64,000 nt of DNA, taken from contig RCTD01000006.1 in assembly GCA_014898415.1 (NCBI GenBank), forward strand, positions 992,001 to 1,056,000, given 5' to 3'. A model generated the notes under the pieces. It was not told where the DNA came from, searched no databases, and saw nothing but the letters and a program-made list of their open reading frames with translations. This document shows, in pieces, positions 11,284-23,140 of this stretch; the stretch's first letter is position 1, and each line of letters starts with the position of its first letter. The stretch comes from Stromatinia cepivora. Its lineage: Eukaryota; Ascomycota; Leotiomycetes; Helotiales; Sclerotiniaceae. A program made the position numbers and the translations under genes.

Positions 11284-13381
11284 GATGATTGCATTTTGGG
11301 GCGTTCTGAAATTTTAATTTGAATACATTTAAAGCAAATACAAATTCATGGGAAGGTAATGTGCTGGGAAGTTTCTTGTGAACTGATACGTTTAATGATG
11401 ATTCATGGGGGCGTACATAATACCAATACCAATACCAATACTGAGATGAGAATGAGTTATTTGGCGTTCAAGGTTACTTGGGACAGGGTGGTTAGGTGTT
11501 GGGTTCTCGTCCGACTTGATTGCATGTTATAGTTCTCGATTCTTTCAAGTTAGTTCATGAATTCTATGAAGTTCTCATTGGGAATCACATTTGTATATGG
11601 ACAATTTTCTCCCTCTACTTCTCTTCTCATTCGAATAAATGTTAACAAATTGTCACATTGTTTGGTGAAGCATAATGGATGTATAGGAATGCACTTTTGC
11701 TTTCATTCACATTCGTTCTTGGTGTACAAAGAGTTGAAGTGGGTGGTTTTGAATGAGCAGAGCAGAGTAAAACGAAGAAAAGCAAGCAAAGCAAAGCATA
11801 ATAAAATTGGGCAACATGGAGCTAATTCCAGAAAGGAAGTGAAGGGCATGGCAGCGGAAGAGAAATTCAAGACACATTTGTACACTAGTTTACTTGCATT
11901 GTGAAAATGGATGATTATTTGCTCGAGTATATCATTTCCATAATATATCGTTTTTGATAAGATCTGACTAGGTAGGTAGTTTTATGAGGCAAAGGTACTA
12001 GGTAGTTGGTTGGTAAGTTTATCGTGGGACGGACTAACTACAGCACGCATGTGCTACATTGTATTGAGCTGGCATGATTACCTAGACTTTTGACTCTTTA
12101 GAAACTTTGATGTGAAAAACTTTGGGAAGATGGGCTCAATTTGGTTTCAATTTCAATGCGGGGATATTCCGTGAGTTTATTGAGTAGTTTTTGGAAGTGT
12201 GGGTGTGTGTGTGTCCAAGGTTGTACAGGTTATACATAGGTTGCAAGGGCTGGATGGATGCGGGGTCAGTCAGCCCCGCATTCGTTGGCTGGTGTGGGAT
12301 CTGCGATTTTACGTTCTGCTTTGCATTGTATTGTATTGTTTGGTGTACTTTGGTATATGTAATGTTATTGTATAATGTTGTTGTATAATGTTGTTGTATA
12401 ATGCGGCGCTTTGAAGATATTGGGTAGGAGTATGAGTGTGAGTATGAGCTAGTACTGGTTGGTAGGTATTCTAGTTTGATATATTGTTTAGCAGAGATGG
12501 GAATACGTTGGATCGATGGATGGAGATTGGGGGTATGTATGGGAAGTTAGTAACTCAGTCTTCACTCTGTAGGACAAGTACAGAAATGTACAAATACAGA
12601 TACATGTACAAGCACAAATACCAAGAGAACTTCGAATTAAGAAATATGTTATTGTGTATTGTGTAACGCCGATAATTATGAACCTTGTTCCCTTTCCTTT
12701 CCTTTCATTCACGGAGTATTTTCATCAATAAATTCCTAAATTCCTAAATCCCTAAATCCCTAAATCCCTAAACTAAATAGTTTATTCTTCAACGATCGAT
12801 CGATCCGAACCTTAAATACCTAACCTTAAACATCTAAAGTAAGATAACATATAAATATTACCCCGCGGAGTAAACCCGGATCAACTCTCACACATTTTTT
12901 TTAATGGAAAGAAAAAGCTAAGACATAAGACATAACTATAACCGCAGATCACAAAATGAGGAACGCACGCACACTTTGAGTCTTTGACTAAGGAAAGATA
13001 ACTAGATATACCTGCAGATATACCTGCAGATATACCGCAGAAAAAAAGGTTACTAGTAGCAGTAGCTGGCGTAACATGGCGTAGCACAGGTGACGGGAAA
13101 CTACTGGATGGTGGGTGCGTGGATGAGCGGGTATGGAGATGCTTGGGTGTATAACGTAGCTGCTTGGGTATGCATATATATATTGGGTACTTCCGTATAC
13201 AGGGAACGGATTGAGATTTTTTATTTTGAAGAGCTGTTTCTTTGGGCCTTGTAGTATCACTCACCACCTTTTCTTCTTCTACATACATCACATCACCGAT
13301 CATATATCCTTACTCCCTCACATCCACAATCCACCAATCCCCCACCCAGATCTATCTTCCCCCTCCCTCAAAAAAAGAAAA
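11284..13381. other. 2.1 kb intergenic region
   Basis: No gene is recognised. The left part is the JmjC gene's 3' untranslated region. It holds a short ATACCA-type repeat (about 11428-11448), a telomere-like CCCTAAAT array (12731-12772) and three 12-base units starting GATATACC (13005-13040). The last 120 bases before 13382 are pyrimidine-rich promoter/leader of the oxidoreductase gene. Confidence 0.5.
12731..12772. repeat. Interstitial telomere-like CCCTAAAT array
   Basis: Five tandem 8-base units run from AATTCCTA (two copies) to AATCCCTA (three copies). The sequence resembles a degenerate telomere repeat with one extra base. It is short and internal, so I read it as simple-sequence DNA and not a relic chromosome end. 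Confidence 0.7.
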
Positions 13382-15550
13382 ATGCCACCACCCGCCCCGC
13401 AAACCGTGGACATAATCTTCGCGGGCGGCGGCACCGCCGCCTGCGTAGCAGCCGGTCGACTCGCCAAAGCAAACCCAGCTCTACGAATCCTGCTCGTGGA
13501 GGGCGGGAAAAATAATTTCGAGGATCCGAGTGTGGTTACGCCGGCGGTGTTTTTGAGACATTTGTCTCCGGAGAGGAAGACGGCTTTGGTTTGTTGTTCC
13601 TTTTATTTTTGGCTTTGTTTTTTGTGTTCTGGGGGTTTTTGGGTTTTTGGAAGGAGTTGAGAGGGTGAGGGGATAAGGGGTGTGATATGGTTTGGTGTTG
13701 GTATTTATGTTGATGTTGATATTGATATTGATATGAATAAATGAAATAGTTCTACAAAGCCAAACCCTCCCCCCACCTAAACAATCGCGAGGCGATCATA
13801 CCAGCAGGCGGACTCCTCGGCGGCGGCTCCTCGATAAATTTCCAAATGTACACGCGCGCTCAATCTCTCGATTTCGATTCCTGGGATACCCCCGGGTGGA
13901 GCGGAAAAGATATGCTGGAAATGTGGAAGAAGCTCGAAACGTATCATCTGGAAGGAGATAATATAGATACGAATAAACATGGATATGAAGGGCCGGTGCA
14001 TGTGAGTGATGGCGGTTTTAGGGGGAAGAGTGGAGATGTGTTTTTGGAGACCGTGAAGGGCATGGGGTATAGAGAGATTGAGGATTTGCAGGATGGGGAG
14101 ACGTGTGGGGGGTGGGGGGTGAGTTCTTTTTCTTTACTTTCTTGTCCTTTGCTTTCATCTCCTTTCTCATTAGGGAAACTAACCCTCCAATAGAAATGGC
14201 ACCGCTACGTTTCTCTCAGCGGTCATCGCCAAGATTCAGCCCACACCTATATCCACCCGCTCCTTCAATCCGGCTCCTACCCAAATCTTCATATCCTCCC
14301 CGAATCCAAAGTCGTACGCGTCCTCTTTGATTCCTCATCGCCTCCTCGTGCAACAGGTATAGAGTACATACCCAATTCCGAATATCAGCCCGCTCTCGCA
14401 CTGAGTAAAGCCATTCCGCACACGGTTACGGCGGAAAAATTGGTGGTTGTAAGTGCGGGCGCATTGGGGACGCCGCAAATTTTGGAGAGAAGTGGAGTGG
14501 GTAGGAAGGATGTGTTGGAGAGGTGTGGAGTGGAGGTTGTTAGTGAAGTGGAAGGGGTGGGCGAGTCGTATCAGGGTGAGTGGATTTTATTTGCTTCTGT
14601 GGTTATGAGAAGATTGACTAATTGGATTTGGTGAATAGATCATAATTTGCTTCTGTACCCCTACAAAACATCGCTTGATGAATCCGAAACCATCGATAAC
14701 ATCTTAAGCGGAAGAAAAGACTTTGCTCAAGCACTTGAAGCCAAAGATCCTCAACTGGGCTGGAATTCAGTCGGTACGTCCGATCCTATCCACTTCTTGC
14801 TTCCCCCATCAGACACTAACGCATTCCCCAGACGTCTGCAGTAAACTCCGTCCTTCCCCCTCCGAGATCCAAGCTCTAGGTCCCGACTTCGTCTCAGACT
14901 GGGAGCGTGACTTTGCCCCCCACCCCACCAAACCACTCATGCTCTGCGCCGTCGTCAACGCCTTTCTGGCGGACCAATCACTTGTCGATCCAGGGCAGTA
15001 TTTCACCATGGCGACCTACACCGCATACCCCTATTCACGAGGATCCATCCACATCACCTCATCAACCGACGTGCAAAACGGATATGAACTTGACGCCGGC
15101 TTTTTATCCCATCCTAGCGATTTGAAAAAACAATTATGGGCCTATAAGATGCAACGGGAAATTTGTAGACGTCTACCATATTTCAGAGGTGAGTTAGAGC
15201 TCGGTCATCCGAAATTCGCAGAGGGTTCTAAAGCTGCGTTATCTGTTGGGGCAATTGAGGGAACGGTTGAGGATATTGAATATAGCGCTGAAGATGATAT
15301 CGCGATTGAAGATTGGATTCGAGGAAATTTGAATACGACGTGGCATTCACTGGGAACATGTGCGATGAAGCCGAGAGAAAAAGGAGGAGTGGTTGATGCG
15401 GAGTTGAATGTGTATGGGACGAGCGGATTGAAGATTTGTGATTTGAGTATGGTGCCGGAGAATGTGGGGGCTAATACTAATAATACGGCATTGGCGGTGG
15501 GGGAGAAAGCTGCAGTGATTATTGGGAGGGAGTTGGGGATTGAGGTTTAG
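13382..15550 (+). CDS. GMC-family FAD oxidoreductase, alcohol/methanol oxidase type
   Basis: Five exons (13382-13588, 13750-14118, 14194-14575, 14639-14773, 14832-15550) encode 603 residues. Near the N-terminus is the FAD-binding Rossmann motif FAGGGTAACVAAGRLA, followed by LLVEGG. The GMC signatures GGLLGGGSSINFQMYTRA and SAGALGTPQILERSGVG are present, as is GVGESYQDHN across the exon 3/4 junction. Near the C-terminus are the catalytic His of TTWHSLGTCAM and the Asn of NVGANTNNTA. The pattern is closest to fungal alcohol/methanol oxidases, which oxidise short alcohols to aldehydes and make hydrogen peroxide. It is about 60 residues shorter than typical methanol oxidase and ends GIEV, without a PTS1 peroxisomal tripeptide, so its location and substrate are uncertain. 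The start at 13382 is preferred because the FAD motif follows at the usual distance; upstream in-frame codons extend into untranslated sequence. Confidence 0.88.
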
Positions 15551-16871
15551 AGAACGAATGTATGAAGGGTTGAGGGTATTTAGGCGTTAGGGATGAGTAG
15601 CGGTACCTGGTTGGGAGCTGGAAATTGGAAGTTGGATGCTATAGGAATTTGCTTCATGCCATTTGTAAGATCTTATTATGATTGAGAAGATATATTATAT
15701 TGTTGTAAAGAATTGATCAATACATTAATCTTTTAATCTTTTAGTTCAACTTGCTCGCCATTGTCAAAATCTACTTATTCTTACAAACTTCTCTTCACTT
15801 CACTAAAAATCTACCATCCCCTCGGAAATCCCCAAACTTACCATCTAGAAGATATATACAGATAACAAAATCAAAATCAAAATCAAACAGCATAACACGA
15901 ATCAGCTCCCCCAACCCAAGTTCCAACAGATACTTATCCATCCATCAGCCATGAACTTATTGTCTGTCCACTACTACTCCTACCTACTACAATACAAATA
16001 CAAATATCGATACCCCTCAAAACCAAACCCATCCAAACATAACCCAGCGCTCCGATCTCATCTCATACATCCATCCACCTCTCTAAACCTCCCTAAACCT
16101 GCTCTAAACCTCTCTCCTTTGAAACTTGAAACAAATTTACACACATACATAAACAAACAAACCAACAAACAAACAAACCAACAAACAAACAAACCAACAA
16201 ACAAACAAACCAACAAACAAACAAACCAACAAACAAACAAACCAACAAACAAACAAACCAACAAACAAACTTACTAGCCTAAGTTGAACTATGTATAGTT
16301 GAGATTGATATCACTTCACATTTCATGTATACGATTGGAACAAGATAAGATAGAACCCACACACATATCATGCAGTACAGTACAGTACAAAGTACATAAT
16401 CTCGCGGAAAAAGTCTCGAATATTGCCTTGCCTGTCATAATAACAAAGATAATGTAGAAAAAGGTTTCGATACCATCGATAAATGCATCGAAGAAAAGGT
16501 TCAAACCACAAAAAGAAAACCGTGCATCAATAAAAAGGAAAAGTAAAAAACAATGACAAGATCCATTCCCCGAAATTCCTCCCATTTCACGCCAAATGTT
16601 TCACAACTGGATTTGTTTCCCTCCATCCATCAGCCATTAAAGTTATCTATTTCCCCTCTTCCTTCCTTAGCTTCATTGGTGCAAAGATTTGCTATGTGAT
16701 TTGCTGCGATGCATTGCTAGCGGAGGCAGCGAAAGACAGACGAATTACAGAGGCCGATCCAAGGTACCATCAGTCTAATGCGTATAAATCAGAAAAGGGA
16801 AGCAGGAGTTCGTAATGTTCTAGGCTCATCAAAAACCTAGATAAAAGCGACCGATCGACCACCAATATCAT
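15551..16871. other. Intergenic, convergent 3' ends, with minisatellite
   Basis: This lies between the 3' ends of the oxidoreductase gene (plus) and ypt1 (minus). Apart from the 16-base minisatellite at 16151-16268 I see no gene. Long frames open on both strands are produced by the repeat. Confidence 0.55.
16151..16268. repeat. 16 bp minisatellite, unit AAACAAACAAACCAAC
   Basis: About 7.4 nearly perfect copies of AAACAAACAAACCAAC lie head to tail. The array contains no stop in one frame of each strand and so creates spurious open frames (Asn-Lys-Gln-Thr runs on plus, Leu/Cys/Val/Phe runs on minus). The perfect copies suggest recent expansion and likely length variation between strains. Confidence 0.95.
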
Positions 16872-17906
16872 CTAACAGCATCCGCCTCCAGACCCCGACT
16901 GTACCCCTTGTCCTTGTCCAACTTGTACTGCTGGCTTGTTGTTCGCTGTGGTTGTGCCAATACGTTCTTTGATTTGGCGGGCCATGGTCAAGAAAGCCTG
17001 CTCGACGTTGCTGGCATTCTTGGCTGAAGTCTCGAGAAATGGGATACCGAGACTGTCAGCAAATTCCTAATACGATGTATGTTAGTCGCAATTTTTTGAA
17101 ATGCAAGCAGAGCCTGATGCAGAGTCTCAGGTGCCTGTGCCCGTGTGATGATATTTACCTTCGCGACAGTGTAATCCACAACCTTCTTATCAGACATATC
17201 GCTCTTGTTGCCTACGAGCAACTTGTTGACGCCCTCTGTTGCGTATCTGTCGATCTCCTGTAACCATTGCTTGACGTTGTTGAACGAATCCATGTCTGTG
17301 ACATCGTAAACAACGCAAATACCGTGAGCGCCTCGGTAATACGACGATGTGATTGTACGGAAACGCTCTTGTCCAGCAGTGTCCCACTACGAATAAAACT
17401 ATCAGCATAATGTTTCCGCATTAATGTCTTTTAGATTGCCTTACGATTTGTAATTTGACGGTCTTGCCGTCCAACTCGATCGTGCGGATTTTCTACCTCC
17501 TCATCAGCAAACAATACTCTGTAACCCTGAAACATGAACACCCACGAAATCGACACCGATAGTGGAGATATAACTCTCCGTGTATGTGTCGTCTGCGAAT
17601 CGCAATAACAGACAGGACTTTCCTACACCGGAATCACCGATAAGGAGGAGCTTGAAGAGGTAATCGTATCTATTGAGTTCGTCAGTCGGGGTCCGTTCAG
17701 GATATACATATTGACGTGGACCACTCGAATGTATCCTGTGCGATGCTAACGACATCTTCGTGACGTGGAGTATGGAATATTGTACTCTGCAAATAGAATG
17801 ATCAGTATTGTATCTCTTAAGACATGATGTAGATGGCGGTTTCTTTGAAGTTGATGAAAGGATGACGTTTGATTTGAGGGGTTCAAACTTACTACTCTGG
17901 ATTCAT
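16872..17906 (-). CDS. ypt1: Rab GTPase Ypt1/Rab1
   Basis: Five exons on the minus strand (17906-17896, 17669-17546, 17492-17445, 17386-17159, 17066-16872) encode 201 residues. The product begins [20 protein letters not shown] and has the P-loop GDSGVGKS (15-22), the switch I effector region [18 protein letters not shown] (62-70), NKSD (121-124) and TSAK (150-153). It ends in the double-geranylgeranylation motif GGCC. Ypt1 drives ER-to-Golgi vesicle tethering and early autophagy and is essential in fungi. The first coding exon is only 11 bases (ATGAATCCAGA), followed by a 226-base intron with a GTAGTA donor. This model restores the invariant MNPEYDY start. The alternative is a longer frame read through the intron (beginning MSLASHR), which has no family counterpart. 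The length and every motif match the family, so the identification is very secure. Confidence 0.96.
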
Positions 17907-18490
17907 TTTTGTGGTTGTTCAAAGGTAGATTCTTGTATGTGGAATTTGTATGATACCTCTTGGTTATCCTTTTCGATGTCTTATGGTTGTAGTTGTAGAA
18001 TAAGATATCGCAACTCTTAGGAACCTCAACTGTGTTTAAGGTGCAGAGGCGGTCCACGGGCGTTAGACGAGTATCACGTGAAATCAGATTTAGCTAGGAT
18101 CATATGAGGCGTTTGAGGTGAATGTTTCTGAATTATATTTGAATTTATATGAACAATTGAATAAACCTTTGTTCTTTTTTAATGTATCAAAGTATCGAAG
18201 TATTTATTACTTTTTTTTCTAATGGTTTGAGTTGATTCAAACTAATTTGGTAAATTTGATTCTTGTGATTCTCCTGATCAACTGATCCCTTGACCGCTTT
18301 CTATCTAATCGGCAATCAGCAACTTGTAATGCCGATTGATAAAGCTTTGTATATCAGTGGACAGATACAGGATATTAAAAAGTTCTAGAAATCAAGTCAA
18401 ATACTATGATGAATAATACACATATACTTTCTTTCTTTGATTTCCTAAAGTGTTGATGTCTTTTCGTATGAATCTTTTCTACTCAGGCTG
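17907..18490. other. Divergent promoter region of ypt1 and mitochondrial-type gene
   Basis: No coding region is visible. This 584-base AT-rich spacer must hold the promoters of ypt1 (leftward) and the conserved protein at 18491 (rightward). A clear TATA box is not evident. Confidence 0.5.
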
Positions 18491-19440
18491 ATGTCGAAAC
18501 CTCAGAGTCTCCTGCGCCTAACTCGAAATCGGCCCTCAAAGCTTTGCTCTACCTCTTTAATATGCCAAACAAAACTTGCCACTCCATATACAATTCAAAC
18601 CGGCTCTCGATGTTTAGCAACTGTTAACGCGGGACCTAAAGACCTCTCAGATGTATGGTTCACCGGCTCAATACCCCGAAATGAGAATCTGTGTCCCGAT
18701 CCCAACGATTCGAATAAACCTCCCAAAGATGAGAGAACAGTAAAACTAGGAAAAAGCAAGCACTCCCCTCATCTCCCTCAACTAATTCACCTACTTTTCA
18801 AACTATATACTAACAATATTCAGCTCTCCGCATTCTCCAAGAACGCCTCCCCACTCTCCTTCAATCCCCCCTCCCTCAAGAAATTCTGTCCCCGCAAATA
18901 AGCCTCCACCTCTTCCCGTCCACGCATCCCCATCTTCCCACCGTCTCAGGCCGTGTCGCCTATTCTGCCGCTCTCTGGACTTCTCCTATTGCCTGGGGCC
19001 GTGTTCCTTTAGTTGGAAATGTGAAGCTCGAGATACTTTCCGAGCGGATGAGGCAATCACCTAGAGGAAATCGCGAACAATTGATAGTGCGATGGAGAAC
19101 TATTGGCAAGACGAAGAATAAAGGAACAGGCGGGTTTTATAAGGGGATTGGAGCAAGGGAAAATGTAGATAAGATTACGGAGTGGTTGGGGGGTGGAAGC
19201 GGAGAGGATGATAGTAAGGAGTTTACTGGGCTTTTCCTCTTTGAGTTTGATGAGGAGGGCAGGATCTGGTCGCATACTATTGAGCATGTGCAAGAAGGTG
19301 GAAATTGGGAAAAGGGCGTTGGTGCTAAGGTGGTGGGACTGACGGATTGGCTTTTGGGTGGGATGAAGAATGGGAGAGGTGATGAGGGCGCTCCTTGTCC
19401 AGCGTTCTGGGGGAAAGAACATGATTTGAGGAGGAGATGA
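18491..19440 (+). CDS. Conserved protein, probably mitochondrial (possible DUF2358/NTF2-like)
   Basis: Two exons (18491-18755 and 18824-19440) encode 293 residues. The first 45 residues are rich in Arg, Lys, Ser and Leu with no acidic residue (MSKPQSLLRLTRNRPSKLCS), which looks like a mitochondrial presequence. The second exon continues TLRILQERLPTLLQSPLPQE, then LHLFPSTHPHLPTVSGRVAY and GFYKGIGARENV. I think this resembles the NTF2-like DUF2358 proteins (human C6orf136 is one), but I am not sure. The function is unknown. The only intron (18756-18823) appears to start GCAAGC and end CAG. No GT donor nearby joins the two frames, while the GC donor joins them exactly (AAAA|CTCTCC gives Lys-Thr-Leu). 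It lies divergent from ypt1. Confidence 0.7.
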
Positions 19441-19895
19441 CGTGTTGGAGAAACTGTACCATATATGGAATGGAAAATGTTGACATGGGTCACGAATGGA
19501 TTTAGCGTATTGGCATTCGGATGAAAAGAAACTTTTAAGATCTTGTACAAATACTGGACAGAAACACCCCTCAATGAAGTAATGAAATACTGGAACCGCT
19601 CAAACCTTTTCTTGCAATTATTGACTTTGTACGATACTCGACTCATGTTATCAGATATTTCGGGGAGTCAATGGGCGTGATATGGAAGAATGAATTTGAT
19701 CTTTTGCTATGATCAAGCATCCATATTGTGTGCGATTTTAGGGTACCATCTTCTGGATACTACCATATATCTCATCCTGTTAACTTGTTCTATCTCGCTA
19801 GTGAAACCAGGGATAAAATATCCTATGCAGACCATCAATGCCCTCACTCGTTACAATATACAAATAAATTACATGCCGTTCACCCCAAGTTCACT
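19441..19895. other. Intergenic between convergent genes
   Basis: This 455-base spacer between two convergent 3' ends holds no recognisable gene. It should contain the 3' untranslated regions of both neighbours. Confidence 0.5.
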
Positions 19896-22500
19896 CTATT
19901 TGCATTCCTCCTCAAAGGCTCGCAGGAGAACCTAGAGTCGATATTCGTTAGCCACTCCACATCCCCAAAAACTATTTGAATACAAATCCCACTTACCATG
20001 AACTCATGATCTTCCATTGAACCAAAGATCGGACTCCTTCCCAACTTCATCGTAGTCACTCTTGGAGTAGATATGCCAAAAGCCACTCGAGCCAGGAATC
20101 GCGGGTCATCGCGGTCTGGGATTATACTAAGGATATCCCTGAAAGCTATTTCATTGAAAGGAACTGGAGGAGGAAGTTGAATCTCGACGGGCTTGTGCGT
20201 TAAACACCACTGACAATGACCGCATTCTTCCTTTCCATCAGGGAGCTCATCGCCAAAGTGTTCAGCCAATTTCTTCGAGAAACAAGCTTTGCCAGTGATA
20301 AGCTGTAAGATCTTATCCATACGCTCTAAAGCCTGTTGTTCGCGGGTTTCCATGGTGGTGTGGATTGCCTTTGCGAGCTTCTCAATCTCTGATGCAGTTT
20401 TGGGAAGAGGCTTAGTGACTTCGTAAACGTTCAAGACCTGGCTTGGCTTCAATTCCAGAATTCCTTCTGCGTTCCACTCGCCAAGCTTGGCAATAATCTC
20501 ATTTCTTCCGATATTGTAACGGTGAGCTGCAGTATCCACATCGATATGATGTAACCTAGATTTCTTCTCACCGCAAGCCGCAATCGCAACTGCCGCCAGA
20601 CTTCGATCCGACGCGATTTTGGCACAATACCTGCTGTCGTCTGCGACATACGAATACTTTTGGTACAATGGCGTAATAGCACGGATAAGACCATGGGTTA
20701 GCTCTAGTTGCGCATATAGGCCACCCAAGACTGTGGGCCGAATATCGAATTCTTTCGTTTGATTATAGTGCGAACTGTGAATCTTACTTCTGACTGGGAG
20801 GCTGATTGCCTTTGAATCGAATATGTCGTTTAGTAGGCCGCGAATAGATGCGAGAGATGGTAGGTCACCTCTTGCGAACAACTCACGGAAATGAAGATCT
20901 TCGCCGCATACGAAGAAGAAACAATTAGAGGTTCTGCCATCTCGTCCACTTCTTCCAATTTCCTGACCTGCTCAAAGATCAGCACGGTAGACTTTATGTC
21001 ATTCGAGTATGTTAAGTCATTTTGGAAGGTTGTCTTTTTTAAATTGGGTGGGATAACGAGGGTTCATACAAGATACTATCAAGCGACTGAAGCGCGATGA
21101 AGAGAAATGCTGAGAAGAAATGTACTCACTGTAAGACTCCAGACTTTGAGGGACACTAAAATGAATAACATTGCGAATAGCGCCCTTGTCAATTCCCATG
21201 CCAAAGGCAATCGTTGCAACCATAATCATGTCATCACTCTTCATAAATTCATCCTGCAGCTTTGTTTTAGCTTCAGTCTGCATTCCTGCGTGAAAGGCCT
21301 TGGCTTTGAAGCCCGCCCCCACTAATATCTGTGCAAGATCCTCGGTCTGCCTCTGCAAAGTAACATAGATGATCGTCGAGCCTTTGTGATTGTGTAGAAA
21401 GTCTTTGAGCTTAGGTAGCATATTTACCTTCCTATCTCCTGACTCGGCCAATAATCGCAAATTGGGTCGATAGGTGGAGGTTCGAAAGAGCCCAGAGTCT
21501 TTGATTTTGAAAGCATGGCAAATGTCCTTGGCAACACGAGGTGTAGCTGTAGCAGTCAGGCAAACGACTCTCTCTGCTTGGATCTCATCAGCAAAACGAG
21601 CGATCTCTACCCATAGTTAGCACAAATGCAGTTCTAGTAGAATTCGAGGAACAACTTAGGTAGTCTGGACGGAAGCTGTGCCCCCATTCGCTGATACAAT
21701 GTGCTTCGTCAACTGCAAGCAATCTGATACCTCCCCGGACATACTTCATTTGCTCCACGAAACCCTCGTTGTTCAACCTCTCGGGTGCTACATAAAGTAA
21801 CTTCAATTTTCCCTTTCTCAATTCCTCGCATGTTTGAATATATTCTTCTCGCGTCTTGCTTGAGTCGAATGTTGCCGCAGCAATGCCACGACGAACAAGA
21901 GCATCCACTTGGTCTTTCATCAATGCTATCAGTGGCGATACTACCAGGGTGACTGTGTGTCATTAGGATTAGTTTCCTCCTTGAAAGTATGAAAGGCATC
22001 AACAAGATACGAAAAGATGCGGATCTTCAAAGGAAAAGATCCAATTCTCTATTTCACAAGATGGTGTGTACAGAATTGCCGCATAGCACCTTTATGTTTC
22101 ACTCACTGCCATGTTCGCCTTCATCACGAGTATTGAGACGCTGATCTTCCTCTTCAAAAGCAAGTGCCGGGACTTGGAAGCAAAGACTCTTTCCACCTCC
22201 AGTGGGGAAGACAACAACAGCACTTTCGCCACCAAGAATTCTTGATATGGCTTGTTCCTGCTTTAATCGAAACGATTCAAAACCGAAATTACGATTCAGT
22301 GCAGAGATTGCCGATTGAAAGGCCTTATGGGACGTCTCAGTCGCCTGTTTCTTGATAATTGGCGAAGTCTGTTCGGAGGAAGCTTTACGCTTGTGGCTCT
22401 GGTTGCCGCTGGCAGCATCTACCGCGTTTGTCAAATCTAGTAAATCTGCCTCATCGCCAGAACTGAATCCATATTCATCGACCTCCGTAGATTTTGCCAT
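19896..22500 (-). CDS. RecQ-family ATP-dependent 3'-5' DNA helicase
   Basis: Five exons on the minus strand (22500-22107, 21952-21656, 21606-21130, 20967-19997, 19931-19896) encode 724 residues from the ATG at 22500. Motif 0 is [14 protein letters not shown] (72-85), Walker A is PTGGGKS (99-105), motif Ia is [12 protein letters not shown], and [11 protein letters not shown] (213-223) is motif II with the aromatic-rich loop start. Later motifs include [22 protein letters not shown] and [12 protein letters not shown] (motif VI). A RecQ zinc site follows (Cys618, Cys638, Cys641, Cys644), then a short winged-helix-like region. It is the compact RecQ1-like class and not the long Sgs1/QDE-3 class, and should unwind DNA in repair and recombination. 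The final 36-base exon encodes [11 protein letters not shown] and replaces a non-conserved read-through tail. A second in-frame ATG lies 27 codons upstream (22581) and is discussed in the findings. Confidence 0.92.
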
Positions 22501-23140
22501 AATTTGTGTATTGGAGATCAATGATTGATATTTCCTTTTGGTCAAGGCATGTGAGGAACGAAGAGTCTGTAGTAATCGCATATCAAATATTATCGCGTGT
22601 TGTCTGTAAACAAAGATGAAAGAAAACAGCAAATTCAACGTTGTGTTTGCAATTCGCGTAATCACATGATGGATAAGTGGATCAAATCGAACAATTTTAC
22701 AAGCAGCACTGTGCAATCTTCTGGTATTTCATGTTAGTACTGAGCTAATCTTTTGTTTGAAGATTGAGGTTGATTCCCATGATTTAGACAAAGATGTATT
22801 TCCGAGCGGATCAACGGTTTGTCTCATTATTTTAGACCGCACTCAAACGTTTTAAGTAATTTATCCCCGTACTCCATAGTGATTTCCGACCTCATTATCA
22901 TTGCCTTGATCTATAGATACAACCAACTCCAACCATTCTATTTATCCGTGTAAGACCTTTCCTAGTAAACACAGTAGAATCGATCCATTCTGGCCTCATC
23001 TCCAACGCAGGTATATTCCAACGCCTCTCCTAAACAGTTCAAATACCATGTATATACATTCCAGCGATGCCATAACTTACAATCAGATTCATGCTCCAAG
23101 ACCATTGTTAGTCCAAACCAAACCCATATTTACTTCGCAG
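22501..23140. other. Intergenic between two minus-strand genes
   Basis: This holds the RecQ promoter and 5' leader (including an in-frame upstream ATG at 22581) and the 3' end of the carrier gene. I see no other gene. Confidence 0.5.

Noticed and set aside
12731..12772. Relic telomere or chromosome-fusion point
   Set aside because: The array is only five units, has an 8-base rather than 6-base period and is flanked by ordinary spacer on both sides.
13211..13381. Upstream in-frame extension of the GMC oxidoreductase
   Set aside because: The added segment is pyrimidine-rich untranslated-type sequence with no signal peptide or family match; the FAD motif sits at the normal distance from the ATG at 13382.
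15951..16277. Long open frames on both strands through the AAACAAACAAACCAAC array
   Set aside because: They exist only because the repeat has no stop codons; composition is purely repeat-derived.
19880..19995. Read-through C-terminus of the RecQ helicase without the last intron
   Set aside because: The read-through tail is not RecQ-like, while splicing to the exon at 19931 gives a short [11 protein letters not shown] end after DHEFM, as expected for the family.
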